From Stenocarpella maydis (lineage: Eukaryota; Ascomycota; Sordariomycetes; Diaporthales; Diaporthaceae), in NCBI GenBank assembly GCA_002270565.1, contig NQMI01000058.1, positions 62,001 to 126,000 of the forward strand: DNA of 64,000 bases. The letters are read 5' to 3'. Position numbers and translations under genes: made by a program. The notes beneath the pieces were generated by a model. The model was not told where the DNA came from. It ran no database searches and saw only the letters and a list, made by a program, of their open reading frames with translations. Below, in pieces: positions 21,383 through 31,972 of this stretch. Numbering within the stretch: position 1 is the stretch's first letter; each line of letters begins with the position of its first letter.

Positions 21383-24300
21383 TTAGCAGGAAAAGCCACC
21401 TAAACCTAGATTTTCTATCCACTATTAGTAGCCCAATAGGGCACTTATTATAGGGCATAGGCTTAATAGAAAAGGTATCCCCTTCTAAAGAGTCTAATAC
21501 ACCCTCTGGATCATTAATAGGCTTATAATTTAGCCTATAGATAGCCTTAGCCCTATTGCAGGCTAGGCATAGAAAATCCCCTTCTGAGATTGAATCAAAA
21601 TTAGGCACCCCCTGGGTTATTTTAGCCGTCTTCTTTAGCAGATGAAGACTAATATGCCCCAATCTCTTATGCCAGAGATAGGCTAGTTTGAGTAGCTTAG
21701 GGGACCCTTTAGAAGGTCTAGTGGCTTTCTTAGAAGGCAAGAGGCCTTCTAAAAGAAGATCTTCTAGGTCCTCTGTAGCCCTATCCCCCCTATTTCCTAT
21801 AGGCGGTTCTACCCGCGGGGAAGGACCTATAGAAGGGGGCGTGCAAGGGACCCATACCGGAAGACCCTATAACTCAGAATTAGGCGATGCTGGCCTAGGT
21901 TCTGAGGCAATAGAGCCTGTAGAGGACCCAGAAGGGCCTAATTCTTCCTTTAAAAGAATAGGCTCTTAAGGGGTAGGGATCTTCTCATAGTCCCTAGCTG
22001 CTTTCCTATTAAAAGGAGGCAGCACTATCTCCAAGGCGTTTGTACTACTACTGGGGATGTAGTATATACTATTAGCCTGAGTAGTATAGGTCTCTAGGGC
22101 CTATATCCCCTTCTAAGGGATAAAAAATCCCGTTTTAAAAGGGTCTAGGTGCACAATCGGTTGCTCATCAGCCCTATATAGGGTATTCCTTAAGAGGTAA
22201 CCCCCAGCACTATAGTAGCAAAGGCCACTAAAGATACTGATATCCATAGAGGGCATATATAGTGCCTCCTTTAGAACTAAATGCTTAGTCTTAGCTGGGC
22301 TTTTAGAGCTAATTACCTAAAATATAGCAGTGCCTCTACCTAAGGGGTATACCCTACCCCTATCTATTTGCAGGTACTTAAAATTGCTAGTTGTTACTAA
22401 ATTAGTGAATAAAGAATGGCTATTTACTATATGTACTATAGAACTAGTATCATATAGCAGGACAGTAGGCCTGTTAGGCCTAGAAGGCTTAGGGCCCTTC
22501 TTGGGGGGCCCTTTTGATCGTGAACCCCTATAGCAGAGCTTACAGGGGCTTTCTGAGGCTATAGACGAGCTGTCTGAATCACTAGCCTCATCACCTAAAG
22601 AATAGCTCTTGCTAGGAGCTGATTCTTCATCCTTATAGGCTGAATAGCCTAAAGCACAGGCGTAGTCCCCTGAATTTTCAGGGGGCTTCCCANGTACTAC
22701 TACTGGGGACGTAGTATATACTATTAGCCTGAGTAGTATAGGTCTCTGGGGCCTGTATCCCCTTCTGAGGGATAAAAAATCCCGTTTTAGAAGGGTCTAG
22801 GTGCACGATTGGTTGCTCATCAGCCCTATATAGGGTATTCCTTGAGAGGTAACCCCCAGCACTATAGTGGCGAAGGCCACTAAAGATACTGATATCCATA
22901 GAGGGCACATATAGTGCCTCCTTTAGAACTAGACGCTTGGTCTTGGCTGGGCTTTCAGGGCTAATTACCTGAAATGTAGCAGTGCCTCTACCTGAGGGGT
23001 ATACTCTACCCCCACCTGTCTGCAGGTACCCAAAATCGCCGGTTGTCACTAAATTAGTGAATAAAGAACGGCTATTTACTATATGTACTGTAGAACCAGT
23101 ATCGTATAGCAGGGCAGTAGGCCTGTTAGGCCTAGAAGGCTTAGGGCCCTTCTTGGGGGGCCCTTTTGATCGTGAACCCCTATAGCAGAGCTTACAGGGG
23201 CTTTCTGAGGCTATAGACGAGCTGTCTGAATCACTAGCCTCATCACCTAAAGAATAGCTCTTGCTAGGAGCTGATTCTTCATCCTTATAGGCTGAATAGC
23301 CTAAAGCACAGGCGTAGTCCCCTGAATTTTCAGGGGGCTTCCCACTGGGCGATTTAGGCTCTGTGGATTTTTTCTTGCCACTAGAGCCCCTGGATCCCCT
23401 ATTAGGCTTATTTTCTTCAGCCTTTTTAGGGTCCTGCCCTCTGTTTCCAGTCTTTTTAGGCCTTTTGGAGCCTGAAGACTGATTTTTAGGCCCCTGAGGG
23501 CCTAAAGGAGGTTTCTGTTCCCCCTTAGCAACCTGATAGGATGCTGAAGACGGATTTCTAGTCTCTTCTAGTATATCCGCCATAAGGAACTGTAGATTTA
23601 GCCTATCAGTAGGCTGGCCCGTAGCTTTTAGCGTACGGATAGTTCCTCTGAGCCGCTCTGCCCACTGTAGAAATGCTCTGTCCAAGGAGCCTAGGTACTA
23701 ATTTATCAGGTCAGTTGGCTCTATTTAGGCCCTAGTAAGCTATAGCCTAGAGATTAGGATATTAAACTGAGCATTAAATTCCACTAGATTTATACCAGAA
23801 GTATATTTTAGGAAGTAAAATTCCCTATATAGCGAATCTCTCTATAGACCTATAGAATGCAAATACTAGTCCTTTAGTAACTTATAGGCTTCTATAGGGC
23901 CTGAGATCTAAGTAATAGCATCCTATAGGCTTAAAGATAGGCTATCTCTTAAGAGCATTAAGAGAATAGCCTAATTACTATTACTTAGGCTATTAGCTAT
24001 AGAAGGGTCTGCGAGGAATTAGCTATACCCTATAGCCTGTAGCATAATAGCTAACGCTTGCTTCCACTAGTTGAAATTTTCAGGGCCTTTTAGGCAATAT
24101 ATCTCTGGGAAGGTATATATCTTCTTAGAGAGCTCCTTACTAAAATCAGAACTAAATCCAGTGGGTTCTGGCTGCCTTCCAGGGCCTATAGGCCCATGGT
24201 TGGGGCCTACAGGCCCCTGATCAGGGCCTGTAGGCCGTATAGAAGGACTTTCTATGTCCATAGGCTCCGAGGAGGCCGTCTGGGGCACTTGAGGCGCTGG

Positions 24301-24435
24301 AGGCGCTGGAGGCGTCGGCTGGGGCGCCTGCTGGGCTACTAGGGCCGATAGGCCCTGAATAGCAGCAGTCAATTCCCCTAGCATACCTTGAAGGATATTG
24401 CTAGTAGCTACTTGCTGAGCTAATCGCTCTTGCAC
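21383..24435 (-). pseudogene. Ty1/Copia retrotransposon gag-protease-integrase remnant
   Basis: Read on the minus strand, a Gag-like piece begins near 24435 (MQERLAQQVATSNILQGMLG and a Pro-rich stretch). It is followed by a decayed part, then 23685-22694 with a Lys/Ser-rich Gag end and a retroviral-type aspartic protease (LLYDTGSTVHIVNS). A partial second copy of the protease segment follows, then the GAG-pre-integrase and integrase start (LWHKRLGHISLHLLKKTAK) at 21740. Reverse transcriptase and RNase H are absent. Single undetermined bases at 22693 and 21382 lie exactly at the joints, so part of the loss may be due to assembly. Multiple stop codons mark it as inactive. Confidence 0.82.
22042..23344. 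repeat. 651-base tandem duplication inside the Copia element, joined by one N
   Basis: Copy 1 (22042-22692) and copy 2 (22694-23344) are equal in length and separated by the N at 22693. Both start GTACTACTACTGGGGA and end GGGGGCTTCCCA. The first two thirds differ only by transitions (copy 1 richer in A/T), while the last roughly 200 bases appear identical. This uneven divergence suggests a chimeric contig join or gene conversion. Confidence 0.8.
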
Positions 24436-25049
24436 AGACTCTAAATGGGTATTTAGGTTAAAAATCTGCTCATTTTACAGATCTAGGCGCTCTAATAAAG
24501 ACCTATTCCCCTAGGAATTAGGGGTAGTCCCCTTTATAGGGGCAATAAAAGCTATATTAGCTGTTAAGAAAGACTAAATACACCTAGAAGAATAGGTATA
24601 TAAGGGGCAGAATATTGCTAAAAAGCATAATTCATAGTAGCCTAATAGTATAATCATATATTTCCTCAGTGCCCTATGCTAGAGATAGTCATCATGGCGT
24701 AACCCGCTAACGTGGTATAATCGCGGGTCAAGTGAAACGTCCCCTTCTATTGGGACAAAATGCTCTGAGCCATAGTGTGAGGTGACAATTTAGGAAAGAG
24801 CGTACCGTAGCAGCTGAAGTGCGTCGTAAAGCATGTAGAGTTTCATAAGCAACCCAGTCAAGTTCAAATTGGTGTATTCGCGCGGATCGCTTTTTACAGT
24901 TGTTTCTCAGCGTTACAGGCCCAAACCAGCAATATTTTAGCCGGTCATAATCGTTTGGCAATACACGCTATCAGCGAGAACAATGTATAGGTTAGGTGTA
25001 AAAGGCGGTAAATGTGCTTCAATATTTGGTTTCAGAGGCGCTTAACGCT
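24436..25049. other. Unclassified sequence between Copia gag and an oppositely oriented LTR
   Basis: The 5' LTR of the minus-strand Copia element would be expected here, but I cannot match this stretch to the other LTR copies. A short frame at 24728-24961 (minus) has no recognisable domain. Confidence 0.45.
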
Positions 25050-25707
25050 AAAGCCGTGCGATAACTATTAATAGAAATTAGATCTGAGAAAAATGAGGCA
25101 GCGTTTAGCATATTAGTAGGGCATTAGCAGGTCGCAGAATAGAGGGTGGGCTCAAGGCTGAATTAGGAATAACGCAAGAACTGACATTATATAAATTAGT
25201 TGGGCTCTATAAGCCGGTCCTTATGTACGCTCAGACCGACATCGTCCACCCCAGGCACCTATGCATGTAGGCCTGCTAGTTGCAAATTTTACAATAACAG
25301 AAAATGTCGCTTCCCCAAGATCACGACAGTCTGATTAGTTCAAGCAACTAGCCATTACCATAGCCTGTACAAATGCCCCAGAAATGAATACAGTATAAAC
25401 TGTTCAAGAAATCAAGCTTAACAAATGCAGCTGTTTACTAGTTAGATTATTTTAGTAACGATAAGAGTAAGCTATGCGAAGTTCTAAATTGATAGGGTGG
25501 CAAATGCAGGCCAAAATAATCGACTCACGGCCACCAAACTCATCTTGCGTCACGCACGCACTGGGCGTACTTAGCGAAAATCGCCTGACTCGCAAGTCTA
25601 GGGTAACTCCTTGCTAAAAAGTCTAGGGTAACTCCTTGCTAAAAAGTCTAGGGTAACTCCTTGCACGAAGTCTAGGGTAACTCCTTGCTGAGCAGTTCCG
25701 TTTAACA
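25050..25707 (+). repeat. Copia-type LTR, plus orientation
   Basis: Similarity to the 38371-38937 LTR is visible from about 25100 (GTCGCAGAATAGAGGG) through the promoter-like stretch AAATTAGTTGGGCTCTATAA and CAAGCAACTAGCCA, to the end GCAGTTCCGTTTAACA at 25707. It carries four tandem copies (25594-25690) of a unit of about 25 bases, AAGTCTAGGGTAACTCCTTG plus spacer. Its left end is not clear. Its orientation is opposite to the LTR at 21.1 kb, so the two form a large inverted repeat rather than a normal LTR pair. Confidence 0.7.
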
Positions 25708-26225
25708 GTATGGAAGGGTTGGCGTTAACTATTCTTATTATTAAGGATAATGGGCTCGCGGGGGTCGGGAGGGTTATGGTATTGGGCTTTGTGGAAACGT
25801 TAAGGGCGGGGAGCATTAGCTAGGTTGTCAAGGGCCTTACGGTATTGCAGGGCCCGCAGGGCAAGTTGGCTTCAGGTATGTGAGAATGGGGGATCATCAA
25901 AGGCAGTCGGGCTTGAGGGAATCTTATGGGTCAAAACTATTAGTATGGGTTCCCTATATAATAAGACTTAGTTAACAAGTGCAGACCAAGGGGCGTTGCA
26001 GGGTGGGTGCTGGCAGGGGCACAGGCCCCACTACACCACCCTTATCTAACTGCTCCTCAATGCTATCATCAGACTGCATATCATCGTTGACGTTGTTATC
26101 ATAGGTGGGGTCAGGGTTGGGGTTGGGCAGGGCAGGGAAGGCCGCAGAGCTGTGGCGGACAATGTCTGCAAAGGAGGGCGCAGCAGGGCAGGTAGGGTGC
26201 AGCCAGGGCAGAGTGCGTGCCATAG

Positions 26226-26285
26226 TGGTTGAGGGTCTAAAGGGTCTGAATAGTCTGAAGGGTCTGAAGGGTCTAAAGGGTCTAA
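26226..26285. repeat. Minisatellite with unit of about 9-10 bases (AGGGTCTGA type)
   Basis: Six imperfect head-to-tail copies of AGGGTCTRAA are visible. They lie in non-coding repeat DNA. Confidence 0.8.
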
Positions 26286-27029
26286 TATATTAGAAGATCC
26301 TGATTTGGGTGGATATCTGGTAAGCAATGGGACTGACTTACATCATAAGACCACAGCTCTCTTATAGGCAGAAGGTACGCTAATGAGGGGATTGCTGATT
26401 TAAATGCCTAAGCTAAATAATTAATTTTTAGCAATAAGGTAGCAGACATCTTACCCAGGTCTTAGGAAATTCCAATTATTATAAGAGCAGTAGAATTAAA
26501 TTTCCTTATATAATAACACCATATTAGAATGCTCTAATAAGAAAATTTGGCTTAGTAGCAGCAAGGTTAGGGCGTTACTAATTTAGAGCAGTCTTAACGC
26601 AACAAAAAGGGGGTATCTTATACTTCCCCTTATTTCTTCAGAACTTCCTTCTAAAAGATTATTATAGCACTCACTGCTGCAACTTCTAACCAGCTTAAGT
26701 ATACCATTTGCCCGCAGGTAGTAGCCTTCAGCAAACGGAAGTTATTATTACACAGGCTTACTAGCAGAGTTGACCTCTTAGTTGGGTTGTTGGTAGTTAT
26801 AGTAGGTAATAAGTCATTAGGGTGGTCTAGCAAGCAGTTAGTTAGCGCTTAGAAGCAGCAAAATAGAGGAAATACTCAAAATCACTAGAAAATTGCACTA
26901 ATACTTATTTTGAGCTAAATAAAGGTATAAATGTAGTAATTCAAGTGCAAATAATATGAATATTGGGTCAAATAGTATAGAATCATTATAGTTATAGTAT
27001 TAAGGGAAGGGTTGGGTGTAGTGGTTGAT

Positions 27030-27440
27030 GGCTGGTGGGTTTGGGTGCTGCAAACAGACGGGCGGGTGGTTTGAAGGGGCTGCAAACCCTAACCCTAGGC
27101 TGCCCTGGGGGTCCTAGGGGACTGGTCAGTCAGCCATCAGAATGGCCCAAATAGGGAGGAAGCGTGGGGAAACGCCAGAATACCCACCAAATTGCACTAG
27201 CAACCGTAATCAACTAAACGAGTACTCAAATAGGTCAAATAAAGGTTAATTAACACATCTATTGTATTTAATAAGAGGAATTCGGCTTGGTGGGGAAGTT
27301 GGTAGAGGAATTGGCTATTAGTGGCTGACGGTTTGGGTGTTTAAGGCTAGCAGTTAGGCAGACTGGTGGTTTAAAGGGGCTGCAGACCCTAACCCTGTCT
27401 TGGCTGGGGGTCCTGGGGGAGCATGGGGGAATAGGGGGTC
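27030..27440. repeat. Two diverged direct copies of a GC-rich block with CCCTAACCCT motifs
   Basis: The blocks at about 27050-27120 and 27345-27430 share GGTTTRAAGGGGCTGCARACC, CCCTAACCCT and CTGGGGGTCCT words. The short CCCTAACCCT runs resemble telomere repeats but are only two units long. The origin is unclear. Confidence 0.55.
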
Positions 27441-28856
27441 AGCAGGGCACTTACCGCCCAGCCAAGCACTCCGCCAAGTACATCGCCAAGTACATATGAT
27501 ATCGAGCCTTTGGGGACCTTGATACCACGTATTCGATTAGAGGAGGATATTTAGAGCGTTCTGATTGGTCAAATAGGGTAACATCGTGCGTTTCAGGCAG
27601 TCACCGCGCTAACAAAGTGCAAGGGAAAATCCTATACATCATACTTGAAGGGCTATGAGGGATTATGTGAATTTATTACCTAGGGCGTTGTATAGCCTTG
27701 GGTGTGGTATGGGGGCATATACTCAGTATAAATTTAAAAGACATGGATTTGTCAGCAAGGTGTGAGCATTACACAGTATTTGATAATCTACGAGAATGTT
27801 TTCTGGTCTTACGATCGAACAGTGCTGGCTGGAGACCCCCCCGCGACAAGTCCCACCTAAGCATTATCCAAGCCTACAGTCCCCCAGGATTGATTTCCTT
27901 GGCTCGGTTGAAGAGCCCACTTATCGTCGCTACTACTCCTGGGTTGGATCGCTTACCTCTTTTCCCCTCTAAAATACCCTCTTTTATCGGATAATTATGT
28001 AAATTAAGTGTGAATCAATGCTCTCTACATACTCCTCCCACATCATGCCGAGCTAACAAAATTAATCCAGGGGCAGTGTACTACCAGTATACACTAGGGT
28101 TTGCACACCAATGTGCAAGCGGGTGTTACTCGGAGATGACTCTAGCGTTGCAGTCGGACGAAAGAAGCCTGGACACTAAAAGCCTGATGGTAATCTTGGT
28201 TAGTCTTACTGGCGAGTGGGGGTTTTTTTTTTCTTCTTTTTTTCAGGGGGGAGGGGGGAAGACGCCCCATCGCCACCATCACGCCGTGCATGTGCATAGA
28301 ACGTGTGGTGGACCCGTTGGACCGTTGTTTTCTTGTCTTGGAACAGGCCGAGGTTAGCACGGGTTGCAAGTGTTTCCGACGCGCAGCTTGAGCAACAGTG
28401 TTCACGTTCTGTGGTCTTGCGATGAGAAAGCCGAGGCGCTGTGGGCCTATCAGGCAGGCATGTGGCGTAAAACAAAGTTCCGACTTCCCGTATGCGCTCA
28501 GGTCCTCGGATGCAAGGCTTGTGCATGCGTTGGCCCAATTTAAGTAGCATCAGCCAGAAGTTACGATACCCGACAAGACCCGAGTACGGTATTTTTCACT
28601 GCCGCTTCATCAGATGTCACAAAGATTTCCCGTGGGTGGATATTGGTTGAGAAGAGACACGGACGAATTTCCAGCTTTGTCTGATGACATGGAGGCAATA
28701 TCGAGGGCAATTTCAGATATACAACAGAACAATGAAACATTGTCTTATGGGTTTTGCTCCATTTTGTGACTTAGGGTTCCGAGGACCGCCACAAGTGATG
28801 CACCAGTCTGACTCGCCCACTTCGGCCGTTCTCTGACCATACTGTCCGATGTTGCC

Positions 28857-29915
28857 TCAAACCTTCATTCCTCCAAATAACGGCAGCAAATACAAAATTG
28901 AAATCCATAGACACCACAGCCTCCATACCAATGTGTCTAGATCTGGGCCCCGCCTGAGTACTGACAAAGAAGCCATGGCAAGACCAACGGAAATTAAAAC
29001 CAACCAGACCCAGTAAGAAGCAACATTCCAAAATGCCGGGCATACGAGGGACCAGCCCAGGACCAATATTGCAAGAGCCCACCGCGAACACATCTCACCA
29101 TAAACCAGCGGCATTGTTCCGCGGCCGCTCGCAAGATCGCCCTCGACGTCGGGAAAGTCTTGCGCATGAACTGTCGTAGTAATGACGACAGATAATAATG
29201 ATAGCCACGTGGCCAGGCGCGGACGCAGCGCAGAGTGGATCATATCCCCTTTCAGGCCATCCTCCCCAAGAAGAACCGAAACGCCGCCCCAGCCAAAACA
29301 GCAAAGCCCAGCAGCATTCATGGCGTTACGTTGCAAGGGGCCAGCTCCGCTACCACCAAGGTCGTTGTAAAGCCAGATGAACGCCATGAGTGCTGTACTA
29401 GCCTCGAACGCTCGAAGGACAACGCTCATCGCCATCGCCAGCAAGACGCATACACGCAGAAGACCCTCGGCATCGCTTGGCGTCAGGCGGCGAGCCGCAA
29501 TAGGTCGCCAGGGCTTGTTGATCTGATCTTCCACCACAGAGCCGGGCAGGCGTTGATTAGAGATGTTCTCAACGAGGAGGTGGAGCCAGATCCAAATGAG
29601 AACCCATGGCAGTCGCGAGGCTAGTTGTTGAAATGCAATCCTTGTTTGTGTGACTTGTGAAAAGACAAACGCAAGTGTAAATATGACCTGGGGGAAGACT
29701 ACCGTCTTGAAGTCCGACTTGGTAAATAGAAACAACGTCTTGAGATGATAGACAATCGTGCGTTTCCGAAGTCTAAGCACCTGAGAACAACGACAATTTT
29801 TATCAGTAAATTAGGATTAACAATAACCGTTGGCACAACAAGAAGAACAGAGAGTTTTTACCTGCTGCCCGTCATCTCCCACCTTGAAAGCCATAGAATG
29901 TAAATCAACATTCAT
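28857..29915 (-). CDS. UbiA-superfamily membrane prenyltransferase or terpene cyclase
   Basis: Exon 1 (29862-29915) and exon 2 (28857-29780), joined over an 81-base intron (CAG|GTAAAA...TTCTCAG), encode 325 residues. The start is the ATG at 29915; ATG 29894 is an alternative. The protein is almost wholly hydrophobic, with seven to nine membrane helices. The first Asp-rich site is atypical: N93-Q and E102-D103-x-x-N106-K-P-W-R-P instead of NDxxDxxxD. The second is QDFPDVEGD (226-233). An N-Q...ED..NKP(W/H)RP version is what I recall for fungal UbiA-like terpene cyclases such as fumagillin Fma-TC and for several uncharacterised relatives. It is clearly different from the COQ2 at 10 kb. The head-to-head P450 and nearby acyltransferase and methyltransferase suggest specialised terpenoid metabolism. 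Whether it cyclises a prenyl diphosphate or prenylates an acceptor cannot be told here. Confidence 0.85.
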
Positions 29916-30478
29916 GGAATGAAACTGCCATTGAATCGACGCGAGCGGGACCTGCCAGTGGAAATGCAAAGGCAAGGCGGCACTTGCGGCACTGGCTGAC
30001 ACCGGGTCTTTTAACGGATGACCTGCCGGCAGCTTAAAGCATGGGATGGGGCCTGCAAAAGCCTAATATACTGGCCCACGTGGAGCCTAGGATTTGGAAT
30101 GTCATTTGGTAACCAGCCTTCGTGGTGTACACTTGTAGTCTTCACCGGCTTCCGGCACTAGTATGTTGGCATTCCGTGCCAACACCCAGGGAAGATATTC
30201 ACCGTAAAAACCGGCCATGTCTCCCTCCGCACACTAACAGTATGAGCAGGGCTAGCCTGGTTTGCGCACGCCTGAGGTTCACCTTGGGTCGCCACTGAGC
30301 GATGCCGGATTCGGCACTCGCAATAAATGAGATACTATGTATAATATATCACATATATACACTGACTCGTAAACGGACCGAGTGGACGGCCCCTGTGGGC
30401 CCGATTCAAGGCCCAAACAGTTAGTCGGTATGCATAACGAACATTTACCGATCTCGTTCCAACTCTATCAGCGGTAGG

Positions 30479-30588
30479 GGACCAGAAGAGCACCAGTACA
30501 CTACATAGTAGGGGCCCATTCTTCCACTTTTCCACCTATGCTATTGGCTGATACCCCGGGCCACCAAGTGCTGGTGCTCTTCTGGTCC
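30479..30588. repeat. 18-base perfect inverted repeat with 74-base spacer
   Basis: The arms GGACCAGAAGAGCACCAG and CTGGTGCTCTTCTGGTCC are exact complements. They could be the ends of a very small non-autonomous element, but no target duplication is evident. Confidence 0.7.
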
Positions 30589-30879
30589 TAAGGAGACCCA
30601 CTGGGGCCCACTGGTGCTCCCTCACCCAAAGCTGGCAAAAAGGCTAAAAGACACAGATCACGAGAACCACGAATGTGTGCACTTTTATCTTGTACGATAC
30701 CGTACTGTGGATACTCGTACCTTAGTCCTGGTGGGTCTCAGTAGGCATGTCAATGCTGATCTTCGGCAAACAAACATACCAGGTGAGCAACATGACTCAG
30801 TTACTGCGGGACTGCAGATGTGGAACGTCGAACATATGGGACTACAGGGCGTGAAGGTTAAAGCCCCTAGTAACTAGTT

Positions 30880-31570
30880 TTTCATAACTCCTAAAGCATA
30901 AAAAAGAGGTTCCATAATACTAACATATATAAATTATATATAAAGGAGTATTTATATACATATTATTCTAGGATACAGTATATTTATTATAGAAATAAAG
31001 ACTAATTATTAAAAAATAAGACTAATATATTATATTTTTTATTATTAATAATGAATTTATTTATTGTTTTAAATTATTTAAAATTCCGTTAGTAATATAT
31101 AGTGTTAATGTTCTTATAATAAAAGCTTTCAGCTCTCTCTGTGATATTTCATTACTTTTTTAAGATTTCCTTATATATATTATATTATATATTTTAATTT
31201 CTTTGAGTGTAAACTAAAGTAGAATAAAAACTTGAAATCTTATAACTATGTTCAAATTTATATTACTATATTATAAGTAGAATATATTTTATATTATTAC
31301 TTATATATAATAAATATAAATATTAAATGAAGTTTTTAAAATATTTAAATTTATTTAATTAAATAATAATAGTATTAATTGATATTAATAAAGGACAAAG
31401 ATTAAGATTTAATTTTCATAAATCTCTATTATAAAAAAAATAATTCATATAAGTAACTAAATATTTTTGGATTTAATATATTTAATATTTAATTTATATT
31501 AAATTTAAAGATTATATAACTCTTGATTATATACTTTTATATAAGGAGAGTGCTTATATATATGTTAATT
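30880..31570. repeat. RIP-like AT-rich block
   Basis: The stretch is almost entirely A/T with many TA steps (TATATATA, TTATTATTA) and no open frame, in sharp contrast with the flanking DNA. This is the usual state of an old transposon after repeat-induced point mutation. Confidence 0.7.
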
Positions 31571-31972
31571 TCCTAGGGAAGCATTCGGTAATGCTGAAAC
31601 CTCACAAAGTGATAGTATTTTGGGACTCACGTGCTGTACATCGGAGATAAGGATGTGGGCCTACGCTAACCCAATATTCAATCGAGTCATGGATGACTGC
31701 CGTGCCGCGAAGTGGTTTGAGAAGTCTGAAGGTCGTGCCAGTGTGCCTGGCATCTTGCCACAGTGTCCGTGACCTAGTCCATGTGAGAGAAGAACTGGCA
31801 AGGGCTTAGAGGTACGCATGACCAGTGAGCGGTCTGTCGTCTCAAACATCAGCATCTTCCAACATTGCTGTTATTCGTCACAGCCTCACGAAAGGCCAAC
31901 CCGATCAGCAAGACAAATTGATACCCGCAACTTAGCGGCTTGTTGAGTTTTACTTCAACAGTACCGCTCAAG

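Larger units (their letters stand above)
25708..28856. other. Repeat-rich non-coding region
   Basis: No gene is supported over 3.1 kb. It holds a minisatellite near 26.2 kb, two related copies of a roughly 90-base GC-rich block near 27.05 and 27.35 kb, AT-biased decayed DNA, and a long T-rich/G-rich run at about 28220-28260. The last 300 bases are the 3' flank of the UbiA-family gene. Confidence 0.55.
29916..31972. promoter_or_regulatory. Divergent UbiA / P450 upstream region with an AT-rich insert
   Basis: Promoters of the two divergent genes are at the ends. The middle contains an 18-base inverted repeat (30479-30496 / 30571-30588) and a nearly pure A/T block. No other gene is supported; the short frame at 30614-30877 has no domain. 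Confidence 0.5.

Noticed and set aside
24728..24961. A 77-residue minus-strand frame near the Copia gag
   Set aside because: No domain and no link to Gag or Pol; probably chance within decayed repeat DNA.
25594..25690. Regular 25-base direct repeats that might suggest a CRISPR array
   Set aside because: Spacers are only about four bases, the setting is an LTR in a fungal genome, and related LTRs carry the same unit.
27080..27095. CCCTAACCCT as a telomere or interstitial telomere
   Set aside because: Only two units occur, within a duplicated block; no array and no chromosome end.
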